Positions 46,932-58,660 are shown, numbered from the stretch's first letter. The stretch is 64,000 nucleotides of DNA from Zantedeschia hybrid cultivar (GCA_030544215.1 JARZZO010000008.1:32899614-32963613); one strand, 5' to 3'. A program made the numbers and translations. The notes: generated by a model not told the origin, from the sequence alone.

Positions 46932-47241
46932 TAAAACGCGTCGAGCTGCACGGACGCCTATAAGTTGACATGACGGGCCATACTGACAGAGTCTGAAACA
47001 CGTCGCCTATCCAAGACGCCTTTCAGACGACAAGACCGGCACCGTATACTGACAACCCAGGGTCGTACTCTGAATGGCGTCGTCTATTGAGGACGCCTTT
47101 CAGACGACAGGACAGGGCCGTACGCTCGCGGCCCAAAGCCCGCCCACGTGGCGTCCACGTGGCACAACAGCCACTCAACTAAATGGCGTCCATTCAACAG
47201 GACGCCGTTCAAAAGGCGTCGTGCATCCTAGACGTCATTTA
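46932..47241. repeat. Palindrome cluster, five units
   Basis: Units start at 46932, 46994, 47071, 47180 and 47210. Spacers gagctgcacg, gcctatccaa, gtctattgag, cattcaacag, gtgcatccta. The last two units overlap by two bases. It lies 90 bp from the TGTAAGGAC terminus, so in U3 if this is an LTR. Confidence 0.87.
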
Positions 47242-48706
47242 GAAGGCACTCCCCAGACCCGTCAGGGCCCAAACCAGGGGGTCCGATCCAGAAACTGACC
47301 CGATAACTGGATCCGAAACCTCAGTCCTTACACCCAGCCTCTAGCGAAGTCCACGCAATCCTCCCCACGACGGATATCCTCACATTCCTTGTTCTTCGCA
47401 GCCCACGAAACCTCCGCCGGTCGCCGCAACGATCGCTGCAACGCACGGACGATTTCCCGTCGAACGGGATTCAGAGAAGCGGCGGAGCAGATCTGGATCT
47501 ATCTGGACGCCAGAGAGAGAGAGAAACAGAGGAGGGCGGCTAGGGTTAGCAGCAGCTTGGCCTGCTCAGCCCGTTCGCTATGTTTTATATTAACCGCGCG
47601 GTTTTTCATAAAAACCCTCGGTTTGTATAAAACCCACTTATTTATCCATCGCCTTGAGAATCATTTGTGTGTGACCCTCTAAACCCAATTACCAGTCCAG
47701 TTAATGGCCCAACAAGTCCAGTGACTCCTCACTGGCTTTATTAATCAATTAATAACCCTTTATTAATTAATTAATCAATCGAATTGATGTCGTACATCGA
47801 ATTCGACCGGGCCTCCGATCACGTTGGGTGCCAAGCAACACTGCGTGAACCCGGAAGGTATCGGGGTTAAGTAACCCACTCTTGGAACCTTTTCGTCGAC
47901 AGTTACCGCGTGGATATAATCCTTCATTCGTACAATGCTCTCGAGTCAACTCAGGGTATGGCGAGCTGTTAAACCCTAACCGGTCGACTCACTTGGATTG
48001 GATGCCGTTGATGAATATCGGAAAAACCCTTTCCCGATATTATCGTCCGCCCTGGCCAGGGACTTCCGCGCATCCTTCCTAGAGCATTCTTTCTCTAAGT
48101 ACCGAGAGCGAATTATTCCTTATTGACACACAATTCCCTTCGACGGTATTCCGATGTACCCAATCCTTGGCGTTTTAGAATCCCGTGGCTAGATATTCAT
48201 AGACCAAGGTCAAAGCACAGAAGTCCACTAACAAGGTGTCCTTGGTGTCTCAGGTCCGAGGACCATCCACGCAACTGCGACAATAGAATCAAGCTAGTTG
48301 ACAGTGAGGTACAATACCATCCAGCGATTCAGTCGGATCAGTTCAGTGAACTCATTCTCCAATGAGCACCTACAGATTCGCCTTAATCTCTCCACACAAG
48401 TGACTTATGAGATCAGTCACCCTCATCATATGAGCAGGAGTAATCTGTACTAGTCTAACCGGATATCCGATGTCCTTCTCGGATATCCTCCGACTATGAA
48501 CGATTAAGAATATGTGTGTTTAAGTGATCAGTCTTATTAGTATGATCTCATCATAATCTGATCACTATAGCATATATTCACGGACTTCATTATGAAATGA
48601 TAATTAATGCGATTTACACATAATGAATATTATGTCATTATATTAATAAATGAACGAGATTTACATAGTCAGATTGGCTTGTAGGCCACCTAAAACTAAC
48701 AGTTTC

Positions 48707-49574
48707 ATCAATGAGGATCTGGCAGAAGGAAGTTGCCAAATTTGCGTTTTTTTTTTTAGAAAAGATGAATTAATCATGAAACAAGAATGGATATGGATAG
48801 AAGAAGAATGGGATGGAGGTAGCAGCACCAAGGCCAAAGGATTGGGGGGATCATACAGCAGCATGTCCCAGATTAAATCATGAATCCTCTCTAGATCGAG
48901 AGGAGGTTGAGGGATGAGGTCCCGTGGAGACAGAGTGATCATGATGGGCGGAGCCCGTATAATATCTTCAGTGATGACACGTGACCAGTCGGGGTCATAA
49001 GCAGAGTACAGAATAGAGTATGAAATGTGAAAATTCAAGAGGGGTAGGTTCCTCTCTAGAGAAAATCTGTAGTATAACCAGCTTCATAGGGGTCATCTGG
49101 CTCCCTTTCATCTATTTCCTTGGACAACAGAATTCTCTTATCAAAAATGGCGCCAGGTCCTTCGATCAGCTCGTCTATCAACGGCGGCCATTTCGGCTCT
49201 GAAGGATCAAGAAATAATCTATTTAATGCAATGTATAGATCTCTCAGGTCGAACCATCGGTACCATTCACATTCTGGATCCTAGAATTTCCTCCTTTTCA
49301 ACGGCCGCAGAGCCTCCAAGGACTGGTACGTCAGCAATTCTGAGCAGTGTCTAGCCAGGTCCCTTCCATATATGTCATGCAGATCGAACTGGGATGTGAT
49401 TAGCACCATGTTATCATTATCATGACTGATTATGGGTCCCTTGACAAAATGTGTGTACAGGGTCCATGTCAAGGGATCCCGACCTTCTTTGCATGGTGTA
49501 GTCATTGTTTCCCAAGCTTTCTGGCCGTCTTCATCTTCTTGTTGTTGCACAATGTCATGCCTGACTCTTCTTGG
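48707..49574 (-). pseudogene. Family A domain of unknown function (outer copy)
   Basis: Minus-strand frames 49595-49281 and 49038-48661 match 42964-43700: 'KEGRDPLTWTLYTHFVKGP', 'SQFDLHDIYGRDLARH' and 'RAPPIMITLSPRDLIPQPP', 'RIHDLIWDMLLYDPPNP'. The middle (49280-49040) is readable only across a stop and shifts. A poly-A/T run at about 48747 and a short extra 'SSIHIHS' differ from the inner copy. Confidence 0.65.
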
Positions 49575-49579
49575 CCTAT
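49575..49579. repeat. Target site duplication CCTAT, left
   Basis: CCTAT before TGTAAGG at 49580; repeated at 51166-51170. Confidence 0.9.
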
Positions 49580-51165
49580 TGTAAGGAATCGTCATGAACG
49601 CAGCGGAAATAAAAATGATTCCATTGTATCGGTTGCTGGGGTCGTAAAACGGACATTAAAATCTAAGCGGGAAGAACAGTTCTTCACCTTTGCGGGATTT
49701 TGAATCTCCCGTGGATGATGCCGACTCGATAATCGCGCACGCGCACGATCTCTAGAGGTATCCACACGAGTTCCCGCAGCAGACGCGATTTCCTCCTCGG
49801 CTTCAGTGCTCCGACCAGATCTCAAATCCACCATGCGCGGAGAGAGACAGATCCACTCCAAGAGAGAGAGAAGGAGAGAGAGAGAGGAGAGAGAGAATCT
49901 GGGGAGTAAAATTCGTCCAACTAACTTTTTACCCCTCCCCCTTAGCCCTCCTTATATAGAAATAAGGATAAGCACAAGAGTTAATCCTCATGATTATCCA
50001 AGAGTTTGGCCTTGGATAATTCTCCATTAAATCTTCATGTTTATCCTGCAGCTTTTCACAAAAACCCAGATAAGCATGAAATTTAACATCTCTCACCGTC
50101 TGACGAGAACTCTTATGTGTGTGACCCTCTAGGCCCATATATCAGTCCGGTTGCAGGCCCATTAAACTTAGAACTGTTTCTTGAGTTTAATATTTTTTAA
50201 TTAACATTTAAACATCATATATTAAATGATTAATTTAATAAACAAGTGAATTATCATCTGATGATCAAATCACTTGGCCTTCTGATCATGAACAGCACCA
50301 AACACTACCTCATGATCCCAGAAGATATAAGGGATATTGTTCCCTTCAATTGAACCTTTCCGTCTGCCGATACCGCACAGATATAATCCTTCACTCATGC
50401 AATGTCCCGATAACGCAAGGGTATGGTTTTATAGTCAAACCCTCTATCGTATTATCCAGATGGATTCCAGTACACAGTTAATATCTAGAAAGACATCTCT
50501 TTCATTTGACCCTGGCCAGGGATTTCTGTGTACATATCCATAGGACATTCTTTCTCCAGTCTTATACCAAGAGTGAGTGATCCCTTGTTGTTCACTCAAT
50601 TACCTTCGCAAGCTTTCCACTGTATCTGAAAGACCGATTATGGTGGACTTAATAGTTAAAGTCCACGAGTCAGAGAATCAAGATACAATGGTCCACAAAC
50701 AAGGTATCATTGGTGACTCAGGTCAAAGGACCAACTGTGCTACTGCAACGATTGAATTCCCTGGTTGACTAATAGGTATAATTACCATCCATGAATTCTT
50801 ATTTGGGTCTGTTCAGTGAACTCATTCTCTAATGAGCACCCACTTGTTTGTCTTAGTGTCATCACACGAGTGAATGTGAGATCATTCACCCTCATCACAT
50901 GAGCAGACATAACTTGTGTCGATCTTATCAGATATTTAATGTCCATCTCAAATATCCTATGATCGAGAACTATTTAAGATAATTGCCTTAGGATATTTAT
51001 CTCACTATCATGATCTCATCATGATTCAATATCCCATACATTTGTCTATGGACCTTCATTACGATAGTCGTTTGCGAGAACTATTAAATGAAGAAATAAT
51101 TGTCTTTATTAATAATCTGAACTAGAATGTACAATGATTGGCTTTGAGGCCACCCAATTCTAACA
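49580..51165 (-). mobile_element. Solo Copia LTR, TSD CCTAT
   Basis: 1586 bp; on the minus strand TGTTAGAATTGGGTGGCC to GATTCCTTACA. It interrupts the G-patch coding text, which resumes on the other side ('...GLGYRP' to 'RVRHDIVQQQ'). CCCTGGCCAGGG is at 50510-50521. Length and end sequence match the LTR at 5501-7087, probably the same or a sister family. Confidence 0.93.
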
Positions 51166-51170
51166 CCTAT

Positions 51171-52899
51171 AGCCCAGGCCATTACCAGGTGTCCTTCGGC
51201 TGTCTTTTATGGGCGTAGTTCTGCCCTGCAACTGTGTGCCTAGGCCCTTTCTAGGCTGATAGCCACCTTTCATCATGATTTTCTAGCCAGGGGTACTCAT
51301 GCACTTCCCCCGCTTCATGGCATCAATCGGATAAGGACTAAGTGTGGCAGTTTTCAAGGGATCAGCCACAGGACGGTAAACCTGTAATACCGACAACAAA
51401 GGTTGTTGGCCAAGTAAAGAAGTCGGCCTGATATTCAAGGAATGAGTAGCTGCAAGAATCGGCATGCTCGTGACTTTAATAATATGTCTCTTGTATGGAA
51501 ATTTGAGGCACTGATGATTTGTAGAAGGAATTGCCTCAAGGGAATTAATATAAGGGCGACCAAGGATACCCTTCAAAGACGGATCGATTTCCAAGATGTG
51601 GAACTAGACTTCATTGTGACAAACAGGGCCTAATTCTACCTTCAAATAAATCATTCCCAGAGGGGAACGAGTAGAATTGTCGTATGCTGTAACAAAAATT
51701 AGGGAAGGCAGCCACTTCTCCTTGGGTATACCACACAATTCAAGGGTCTTTGGTGATAAAACGTTGATTGAAGCCCCTATGTTAACCAGGCATGCGTCTA
51801 CGGCCTTCTTGCATATGTTGACCGTAATGCTCAAAGCCATGCTTCTGGCTGCCAGTGGTGCTAGTTCTGAGGTATGGAATGTAATAGAGGGCTGGTCCCC
51901 CTGAGGAACTAACAGTGTGGTGATCTTTTCCACCGGCATGTCTTCGTTGACCATAACTTTCTGCAGATATTCCATCAGAACCTCCTGATGGGTCTTGGAT
52001 CTCTTGATCAACTCGAGCACGGAGATTTGTGCCGGTGTTCTATCTAACTGTTTCAACATGTCGTATTGAGTGCCTGATGCACTCTCTTCATTATTAGCTT
52101 CCTCTGATAGCTCTGATGGGCCATCTCTGACAGTAGACTAAGGAAAGACCTTGTTGAATATCCTCCCGCTCCGGAGCGTGTGTTCTTCAATGGTGGAAGG
52201 TGTAGGTGATAGTTTGAGCACCGCGGTGTTGGTGTGTGGTTTAGATGGTGTGGTGGGTTGGCAAACAGGTGATGGCACGGGGTTGTTTGATGGAGGCGTG
52301 GTGCGGATGAGGGGTTTAGATGGTTGAATGGTGGAGGAGTAAGTGGCTGGTGCGGGTGAAGCGGGGAATGGCATACGGAGTAGCGGTTTGGATGGCTGTA
52401 TGTCACTGGGGTAAGTGGTTGTGGTAGATGATGTGGGAAATGGCATGCAGAGTAATGGTTTGGATGGCAGTAGGGGCGCATAATTGGCTTGCGGATGGTT
52501 GTTTAATGGTGGCGTAGTGGTGGATAGTGTAATGGGCGTGGGTAGAAGGTATGCGGGTGTTGGTACAGGGGTAATGGTGACGGGTTGCGGTTTGGGTATG
52601 TGGAGAATATGGCGTGGTGGTTGGTCGGCGGTGCTCGATTGATGGCATGTTGAGTAAATAGAGGAAGAGTCATCTACCTTCCACTGTTGCCCTCGATTAG
52701 CCTCAGACTGGCTATTCGTCAAAATGGGGACAATTTGATTTTGATGCTGGTGCTTCGGAAGTGGGTTTTGCACTATACCCATGTTTGGAGGTGCTGCCGC
52801 CTGTGCTAGCGTTCTCTGTTGTTGCTGCTGTTGTTGCTGTTGTGATTGTTGTTGTTGTTGAAGTCTTCTTGCCTTCAAGGCAGATATGTACTTCCTCAT
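51171..52899 (-). pseudogene. Family A protease and G-patch (outer copy)
   Basis: 52899-52138 is the Pro-rich linker with a Gln run at the start ('RRLQQQQQSQQQQQQQQQR') and three 'PSKPLL' units. 52059-51604 has 'EYLQKVMVNEDMPVEKITTL' and the protease loop 'CLVNIGASINVLS', where both Asp (now Asn) and Thr (now Ile) of DTG are changed, so it is dead. 51594-51283 has 'ILGRPYINSLEAIPSTN' and then the G-patch start to 51171, where the solo LTR interrupts it. Stops near 51283, 51604 and 52138. Confidence 0.8.
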
Positions 52900-54896
52900 C
52901 TCCTCCCAGTCAATGCCTCCTTGATCGTTAAGATCGTGGATATAATCTCAAAATTGGAAGCAGGTATCTATTGTATGTCCAGGTTGCCTGTGGAAGACGC
53001 AATACCTGGAAGCGTCGGCATTCTGGGGCCAGACTATCTTTTCCTTGGGCAAGACTAAGGCATTAGCTACCATTAGGGCGTTGAAAATGTCTAGTAAAGA
53101 TTCTAGGAGTGCTGGATAGGTCACCCTTTTAGGGCATGGAGGCTTCCTCTGTTGGTTGTAATCATTTGGGGGAGGTACATTATGGTATGTCGGCGGTGCG
53201 CGCGACTGGTATTGTTGTTGGTTCTGCTGCTGGTACTGGGGTTGCTGATACTACTGCTGGTTCGGGGGCTGCTGCTGTGGCTGGTACTATGGCTGCTGGG
53301 GTCTGTACCCTTATTGGTTCGGAGGTCTATAGCCTTGTTGATTTGGAGGTCTATAACCTTGCTGGTTTGGTGGTTGTTGGTTTCTTGTGAACTGGGGCTG
53401 ATTATTATTCATGGTGCTGACCTGCTCATGAGAGAGCATGCCTTCAGTTATCGAACCCGTGCTAGGAGGATTTGGCACGGCAGGCTTCCGAGGTGGAGGT
53501 CTGCTGGGTCGGTAAGGATCAAAGACATTGGAAAAAGTGGCGTCCTTGAAGGCGTTCTGACAGTAACGCGCCCTCTCGTAAAGTTCTGCCATGCTAGTCA
53601 AGTTGTTCAAAGTTAGGACCAGCTTGTATTGAGGGGTGGCATTGGAAATCAGCATCTTGACTTGTTCAGATTCGGACATATAATCCTTAATCTTCTCCGC
53701 CATGCTCCTCTATCTATCAGCAAATGTGATGAAGTCCTCATCGGCCTTGATCTTCTCAGCAACTAGATCAATGATGGACAGGGACAGTGCGACTCTGTCC
53801 TGGTATCGTTGATAAATTTTCGGGATATGATACCGTAATCTTCCACCTCCGATGGTTCCAATGAGAAGAACCACTCGAGGGCTGGCCCCTCTAACAATTT
53901 CCTAAAAAGGAATGCCAACGACCTCTTGTCGTTCTGCCAAAAGGATGATTCGTATATGAACTCCTTCAGGTGGGTGAAGGGGTTACCAGTACCATTGTAT
54001 TTTCTGTACACTGGCATTTCCGAGGACGGCAAATGAAATACGGGCAGACTCGGAAGATTGATCTCAGGTGCAGCCTTAACTCCCATCATTTTCTGAAAAT
54101 TGTTGAACTATTCATCCATACGCTCCATCTTCGCGAGCAGAGCTTGAGTTGTTGGATCAGTCTGGGGAGGAGGTGGTGGTGGTACATGATAGGCCTGCTG
54201 CCTAGAGTATGTGGGGCAAGGGGGACAAAATGGTTGAGGTCTGGCAGCGCTTCCACCATGCCCGAGGGCATTTTGATAGGTTGGCGTGGGCGGCCTAGCC
54301 GGTTGCCTTAAGGAGGACAGTTGTGGCCCAACTGGCCGAGAAGTCGAAACTTGAAGGCCTTCCATGGCCTAGTGAATGAAGGAAGTATGGTGGGGAGGAG
54401 GTTGAGGAATGGCAGGGGGAACCACAGGATTCGGTTCAGTTGACTGCACAGGCGTTTTCCCCTTTAAGATGGATTGGATTGCCTCGAGTTGTTGATGATC
54501 CAAATGGGAGGCCAGAACTCCCAGAGCATTGACTAGATCGGAGGGATTAGAAGATGAGGGCTCATTCGGATTCATGGCCCCCTCAAAGACAGGATTAGAA
54601 ACTACATGCACATACGGAGGAAGATCAGTGTTAGAATTATGTTGATCATAAGCAAAAGGAGGAGGGATTTGGTGGTTTCCCTCATGTTGAGATTGATAAG
54701 AATGAGGATCACGAGGGGCATTAGCATCTCCCCCGTTTTCATAGTGATAATCAGATTCAAAAAGGGCATTAGCATCTCCCTTGTAGTTGACTAGAGTATC
54801 TGAAGCCATGCTCAAATCCCTACCTGATCGAAGCAACATGGTATTAGATTTGTTTTCAACAAAGATTTGCAGACAAGTTGTGCAGAGATTAGTCAA
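52900..54896 (-). pseudogene. Family A gag (outer copy)
   Basis: 54896-54369 starts with extra codons before the shared 'MLLRSGRDLSMASD', then GDANA repeats. 54365-54108 is Pro-rich with 'RQPARPPTPTYQNALGHGGS'. 54089-53763 carries 'MMGVKAAPEINLPSLPVFHL' and the capsid-like 'LLEGPALEWFFSLEPSEVED'. 53703-53311 has 'SESEQVKMLISNATPQYKL', 'ELYERARYCQNAF', then tandem 'NQQGYRPP' repeats. 53310-52900 is Gln/Tyr-rich with stops. Frame breaks near 53710, 53765 and 54108. Confidence 0.78.
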
Positions 54897-55873
54897 ACAA
54901 GTGGATGCTTAACGTTGTTTTGAGATTCCTTGCTGGATTATTTGGATTCAGTTAATCACAAATTCACTCAACGGGTAGGATCCTAGTTTCAGTTCAGTTT
55001 TCACCGTTATACTCTAAGGCTTTTTTCTCACAACGACATGAAAATCTAACCAGGACTTCAATTGTACAACCAGCCCGATGAACAAGGAGGAATACCTTGA
55101 TTTTGCGGACTTACGAAGATCTTTAATGCCAACCACTCTAATCTGATCGAGAGACCGACCCAATCAGAGAGAGGTGAAGACGTCTAGAAAGGTGTTCCTA
55201 TGAGAAAAAGGGGATGTTAGCCCCAGTGCGTATGACCTGTGGCCGGGATGGCCTCTAATGCTTAATATGTAATGTGTTGTAGCAATCAAATCAGAAATCT
55301 GAGAATTGAAGAACAAGACAAGAAACTGTCTGAATCGCGTCGCTGTTCCTCGACGCTATTCAACACATAACCTTATTATGCTCACAGAACCTCAGGCAGC
55401 AGACAGCAGGGAATTTCGCCTTAAAGGCGTCGAGGTAGAGCAACGCGGTATGAAACACGTAGCTGTTCCTAGACGCTTTTCAAGTCGCAGAATCAACAAT
55501 TTAGAAGAAATTTCTGGGTCAATTCCCCCTCAAACTAACAAGATAAAGTAGTAAATAATCGGCTCATGCGAATCTTTTTTTTTTTTTTTTAACAGGATGA
55601 TTTATCATGTAAAAAACTAAAACATTCAATCATTCACACATGCTTCTTATCACAATCACAACTCTTCAATCAATCAAACGGGGAGGGCAAGATCTTGCCA
55701 CAAGGGTATGTACGTGGTGCACAGGGGAATAACAATTAAAACTAAAAACTCACCGATTGGAGAGGGCGTGTCCGAGGGACACAGGTGGTGCACCGTGGGT
55801 GCCCGATTGATAAAAGCAAGAACAAAGATTTAAAAGATGGCGAGACCAAGTCCCACCGTGATCGCCAAAATGC
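54897..55873 (-). other. Family A leader and primer site (outer copy)
   Basis: Untranslated region colinear with 38153-39201. The primer site is at about 55850-55873 (plus strand 'caccgtgatcgccaaaatgc', next to the LTR end). Confidence 0.7.
55331..55482. repeat. Palindrome array in leader (outer copy), three units
   Basis: Units at 55331-55362, 55421-55452 and 55451-55482, the reverse complement of the array at 38550-38701. Spacers gctgttcctc and gctgttccta are the complements of those there. Confidence 0.85.
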
Positions 55874-57203
55874 TGTGAGTGCTCAAATTTGATGTGTGAC
55901 TATCATGAAAATTTTGTTGATTATGTGACAAATAAACCTATTAAAAACTATGTGATCGCCAGAAACTTTTGACTAAAAAGTTTCAAAAGACAAAAATTAA
56001 TCGCTTACCTATTTTGGACGTGGGAGATGTTGAAGTTCTTGATTCTCCTCCTTCAGCCGGCTGAAGAAAAAGAGCCCTTCTAACTTTGTTCTTGCTTTGA
56101 ATATTGATTGGACTTTGAGGATCGTCCAGATTTTCCTTCCTTGTTGATTTCTTCCTTTTGTACCTTCTTTGTACCTTACAAAAAGCAGAAAGAAAGAAAG
56201 AGGAAAAAAACAATAAGAACTCAAATTGTAGTAGTATCTATTCCAATAATAATTATAATCATGCAACTTAACAAATAAACTCACTTATTTGTAGTCTTTG
56301 AAACCCCTAAACATGTGGATTGGAAAATAATGCTAGTGAGTGTGTGTAGTATGGAGTGATGTGATGAGTGAAATTATGATGCTAATATGATGGAAATATA
56401 AAGAAAGATGCAGAAATTGATTAAGAAGAACTGAGTTGGATGGCCCCTGGAAAGCCTTGCTTCTTGAATGATCTTGAAGAAAGGACGAAGAAAAGACGAA
56501 GAGAGGACGAAGCTTGCTTCAAGACTCCTAGAAGTAGTAGCAGCGCCTTGATCCTTCAGCGTTTGGACGTCGTCTTTTTCCACTCTTTCTTCACTAAAAT
56601 TATAGCTCTAATAATCACCAATTATCACTCAAAAATTATCACTCACTTTTTAATGGCCAAGGACTTGGGTATTTATAGACTTAAGTTCACGCGTCCGCAG
56701 TTATTTATAGATTAACATGAAGGAGTTTGAAGCCAATCCAATCAAGAAATAGATAAACACAACCTAATTCATCATTATCTGTAATTATCTAAAACGCATC
56801 GCCCATGGGAGACGTCTTTTAGCTTAATTAAGATAAGGATAAATACCGGGAAGAAGAAACAGAAACAGTTTAGGAAACCTAAATGGCATCGTTCATGGCA
56901 GACGTCTTTTAGTTTATTAATAAATTAATTAAAAATCAGATTAAAAATCAAAATATGAATAAATCCTAAACGGCGTCTTCACAGGTCGACGTCTTTTATA
57001 ATTTTTCATATTTGATTAAAAATCTGAGTTAAAATGAATTTCTTTAATAAACTTAAATTATGTCTGTCTGATCCGATGTCATTTAGATAATTAATCCAGA
57101 AAAATAATAAAAACTAGCTAATGATTAAATATTAGACCATCTTGAGGCATTATTATATGATATGAAATTTACTTAAAATGATGTCAAAATTAGCGTGTCT
57201 ATA
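55874..57203 (-). mobile_element. Family A 5' LTR of the 26-kb element
   Basis: 1330 bp. On the minus strand it starts TATAGACACGC, one base off the family TGTAGACACGC, and ends GAGCACTCACA. TATA box (minus TATAAATA) at 56670-56677. It is about 95% identical to the 3' LTR over the 330 bp compared by eye. Confidence 0.88.
56790..56998 (-). repeat. Palindrome array in 5' LTR, three units
   Basis: Units at 56790-56821, 56880-56911 and 56967-56998. Same sites as in the 3' LTR at 32319-32515; the middle unit is better preserved here. Confidence 0.85.
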
Positions 57204-57208
57204 CTATC
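57204..57208. repeat. Target site duplication CTATC, right
   Basis: CTATC directly after the 5' LTR; pairs with 31410-31414. Confidence 0.85.
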
Positions 57209-58660
57209 TAGCTCCTATTGTCTTCTCCAAGAACACATTCCTCTTCATGGAAGATAGTTTACTTAGCGATGAATACTATTATATCGCTCAGCTAATAGAA
57301 ATAATATCCAAACTTCTTTGGATAGATATCACAAATCTATACTTATTTGTCCCTGATTCCAACTTCCTTGGATCATAGCTCATCACATGGGCTAGACTTT
57401 GCTTGACTTTAACATACTTAAAGTCCAGCTTTTTTCCACTCCATTCCTCATATAGATAGATATACATTTATTTAATTGGAACCTCATCAGAAGGATAGGT
57501 ATCTTATGCCAAACTATTAAGGAAACAGAAAAAATAAGCAACCTTATCATATATCGCACTATATCCCATGTAGTGCAATTTTTCTTTAAATACACCATAC
57601 AGCTGTGGCATATGAAAAGAAGTCAATTGAGAGTGGAAACCATTATCCTACAAGAATTGTAAGAATTTGGTACTCAAGTATTCATCTCCTCGATCATATT
57701 GAAAAGTTTTGATACTTTTTCCAATATATCACGCCATTTGAATTTCAAAATTTTTAATCTTCTAAAATATTTTCAACTTATACTACAACAAACACACATA
57801 GCCGAACCTCCAGAGAAGTCATCATCAAAGAATAGAAAACAGGAGTAACTATCTGAATCATAAGTGGATATTGGTCAACACACATCAACAAGTACAAGTT
57901 TCAATAAGTCCTTAGTTCTATCTCCATCTCATGTAAATGGAGAATTGGACAACCTTCTCATGATACAGAATTCACTTATTGCAAATGATTCACAATCATA
58001 TGTAATCTTTGAACTATGTTCTCCTCAATATGACCATAGGTTTTAGCTTCAGGAGACTTATGAGATGTCACACTAAGAATCTTGTGAACATTCATCTTAT
58101 GAGATGTCGCACTAAGAATCTATAAACCATTAACTTGTTTTTAAATCCAAATCATTTATTTCTAACACAAATAGAACAACATTTGTTCTCGTCTAGTCAA
58201 TAGATAACCACCTGTATCTTAGCAAGGATTTGAGACTTAGACCTTGATGACAAATGAAATAAAATAACTTATTAAATTCTATTAAGTCTCCTGAAAGCAT
58301 CCTGAAGTTCGATGTCCATACATCATCAACTGCAACTTTTGCATCATTTTAAAACCTTCAGGCTAACCTCTTCAACTCTCAGTTTCATTTTACTTATCTA
58401 AATCTACACACCTTTGCATATATGAAGAGCATATCCAATATCTCACACTAGAATTGCAAATTCTTTAAATAAAAGCAAAAGTTAAAAATATATGAGACTT
58501 CTCCAAATTTTATATTCTAATTATTTGCCTCTTTCAGTGTCCTTACACATGGTAGTAGAAGCATTCCTCTCTTTCAACTAGCTTACCTTTCTCAAAAGTT
58601 TACCTTGATCGTCTCCTTACCTTGATCTCACCAGGCAAGAGGCCACCAGGTTCCTATGGA
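57209..58660 (-). pseudogene. Copia element 3: gag knuckle, protease, integrase remnants
   Basis: Minus strand. Near 58590 'ECFYYH' with following 'GH' is a CCHC knuckle with damaged Cys residues. Near 58430 'DIGYALHIC' is the worn protease loop (family form DTGCG.HIC). Near 57700 'YDRGDEYLSTKFLQFL' gives the second catalytic Asp of integrase and 'SQLTSFHMPQLYGV' follows. 57400-57210 has 'DPRKLESGTNKYRF' and 'MCSWRR', the integrase end. It is full of stops. RT and RNase H should follow on the left but 31170-31409 instead holds an LTR-like fragment. Confidence 0.7.

Larger units (their letters stand above)
45118..47331 (-). mobile_element. Nested LTR-like insertion with 11 palindromes
   Basis: Homology to the Copia LTR stops at 'cgcacaa' (45117) and resumes at 'cacccagcctctag' (47331). 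The 2.2-kb block between is GC-richer than its surroundings. On the minus strand it starts TGTAAGGACTGAGG, like many Gypsy LTRs, and it contains 'ggggtgagtctcgacgaaaagactcag'-type text (45450-45475) that I associate with plant Gypsy LTRs. No gag-pol. I see no clean target duplication and no matching CA end, so a decayed solo LTR is the best guess. A GC-rich segment (46640-46920) may be its transcribed leader. Confidence 0.55.
44938..48701 (-). mobile_element. Solo Copia LTR, TSD GTTTC, itself interrupted
   Basis: On the minus strand it starts TGTTAGTTTTAGGTGGCC (48701) and ends CCCAACA (44938), the same family as the solo LTR at 15932-17118. GTTTC flanks both ends. Removing the foreign block 45118-47331 leaves about 1.55 kb, more than the 1.19 kb of the relative. 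It has CCCTGGCCAGGG at 48050-48061 and the perfect 16-bp palindrome GCGGATTCGAATCCGC at 45061-45076. Confidence 0.9.
31415..57203 (-). mobile_element. Family A Gypsy, full LTR-to-LTR element with nested insertions
   Basis: Minus-strand element bounded by LTRs 55874-57203 (5') and 31415-32721 (3') and by CTATC on both sides. Its own parts, in order: 5' LTR, primer site, leader, gag, protease, G-patch, unknown domain, RT start (ending 44120), then after a gap RNase H (from 36899), integrase, 3' noncoding region, 3' LTR. Foreign inserts: 36900-44119 (opposite-strand family A), 44938-48701 and 49580-51165 (Copia LTRs). Without these about 13 kb remains, which fits large Tat/Ogre-like elements. 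The first 330 bp of the two LTRs differ at about 15 sites by eye, so the insertion is moderately old. Confidence 0.9.

Noticed and set aside
46640..47001. GC-rich frames 46751-46963 (plus) and 47001-46699 (minus)
   Set aside because: Simple GGA/GAA and Ser/Pro-rich low-complexity translation inside an LTR-like block.
46090..47241. CRISPR-like arrangement (short conserved boxes with variable spacers)
   Set aside because: The boxes are inverted pairs of 11 bp, not direct repeats; spacers are 10 bp; the setting is a plant nuclear retrotransposon; no cas genes.
36900..57203. Autointegration as the cause of the inverted family A pair
   Set aside because: One later deletion across the inner 3' end and outer RT explains the missing parts more simply, and the inner LTR starts at a precise TG terminus as in a normal insertion.
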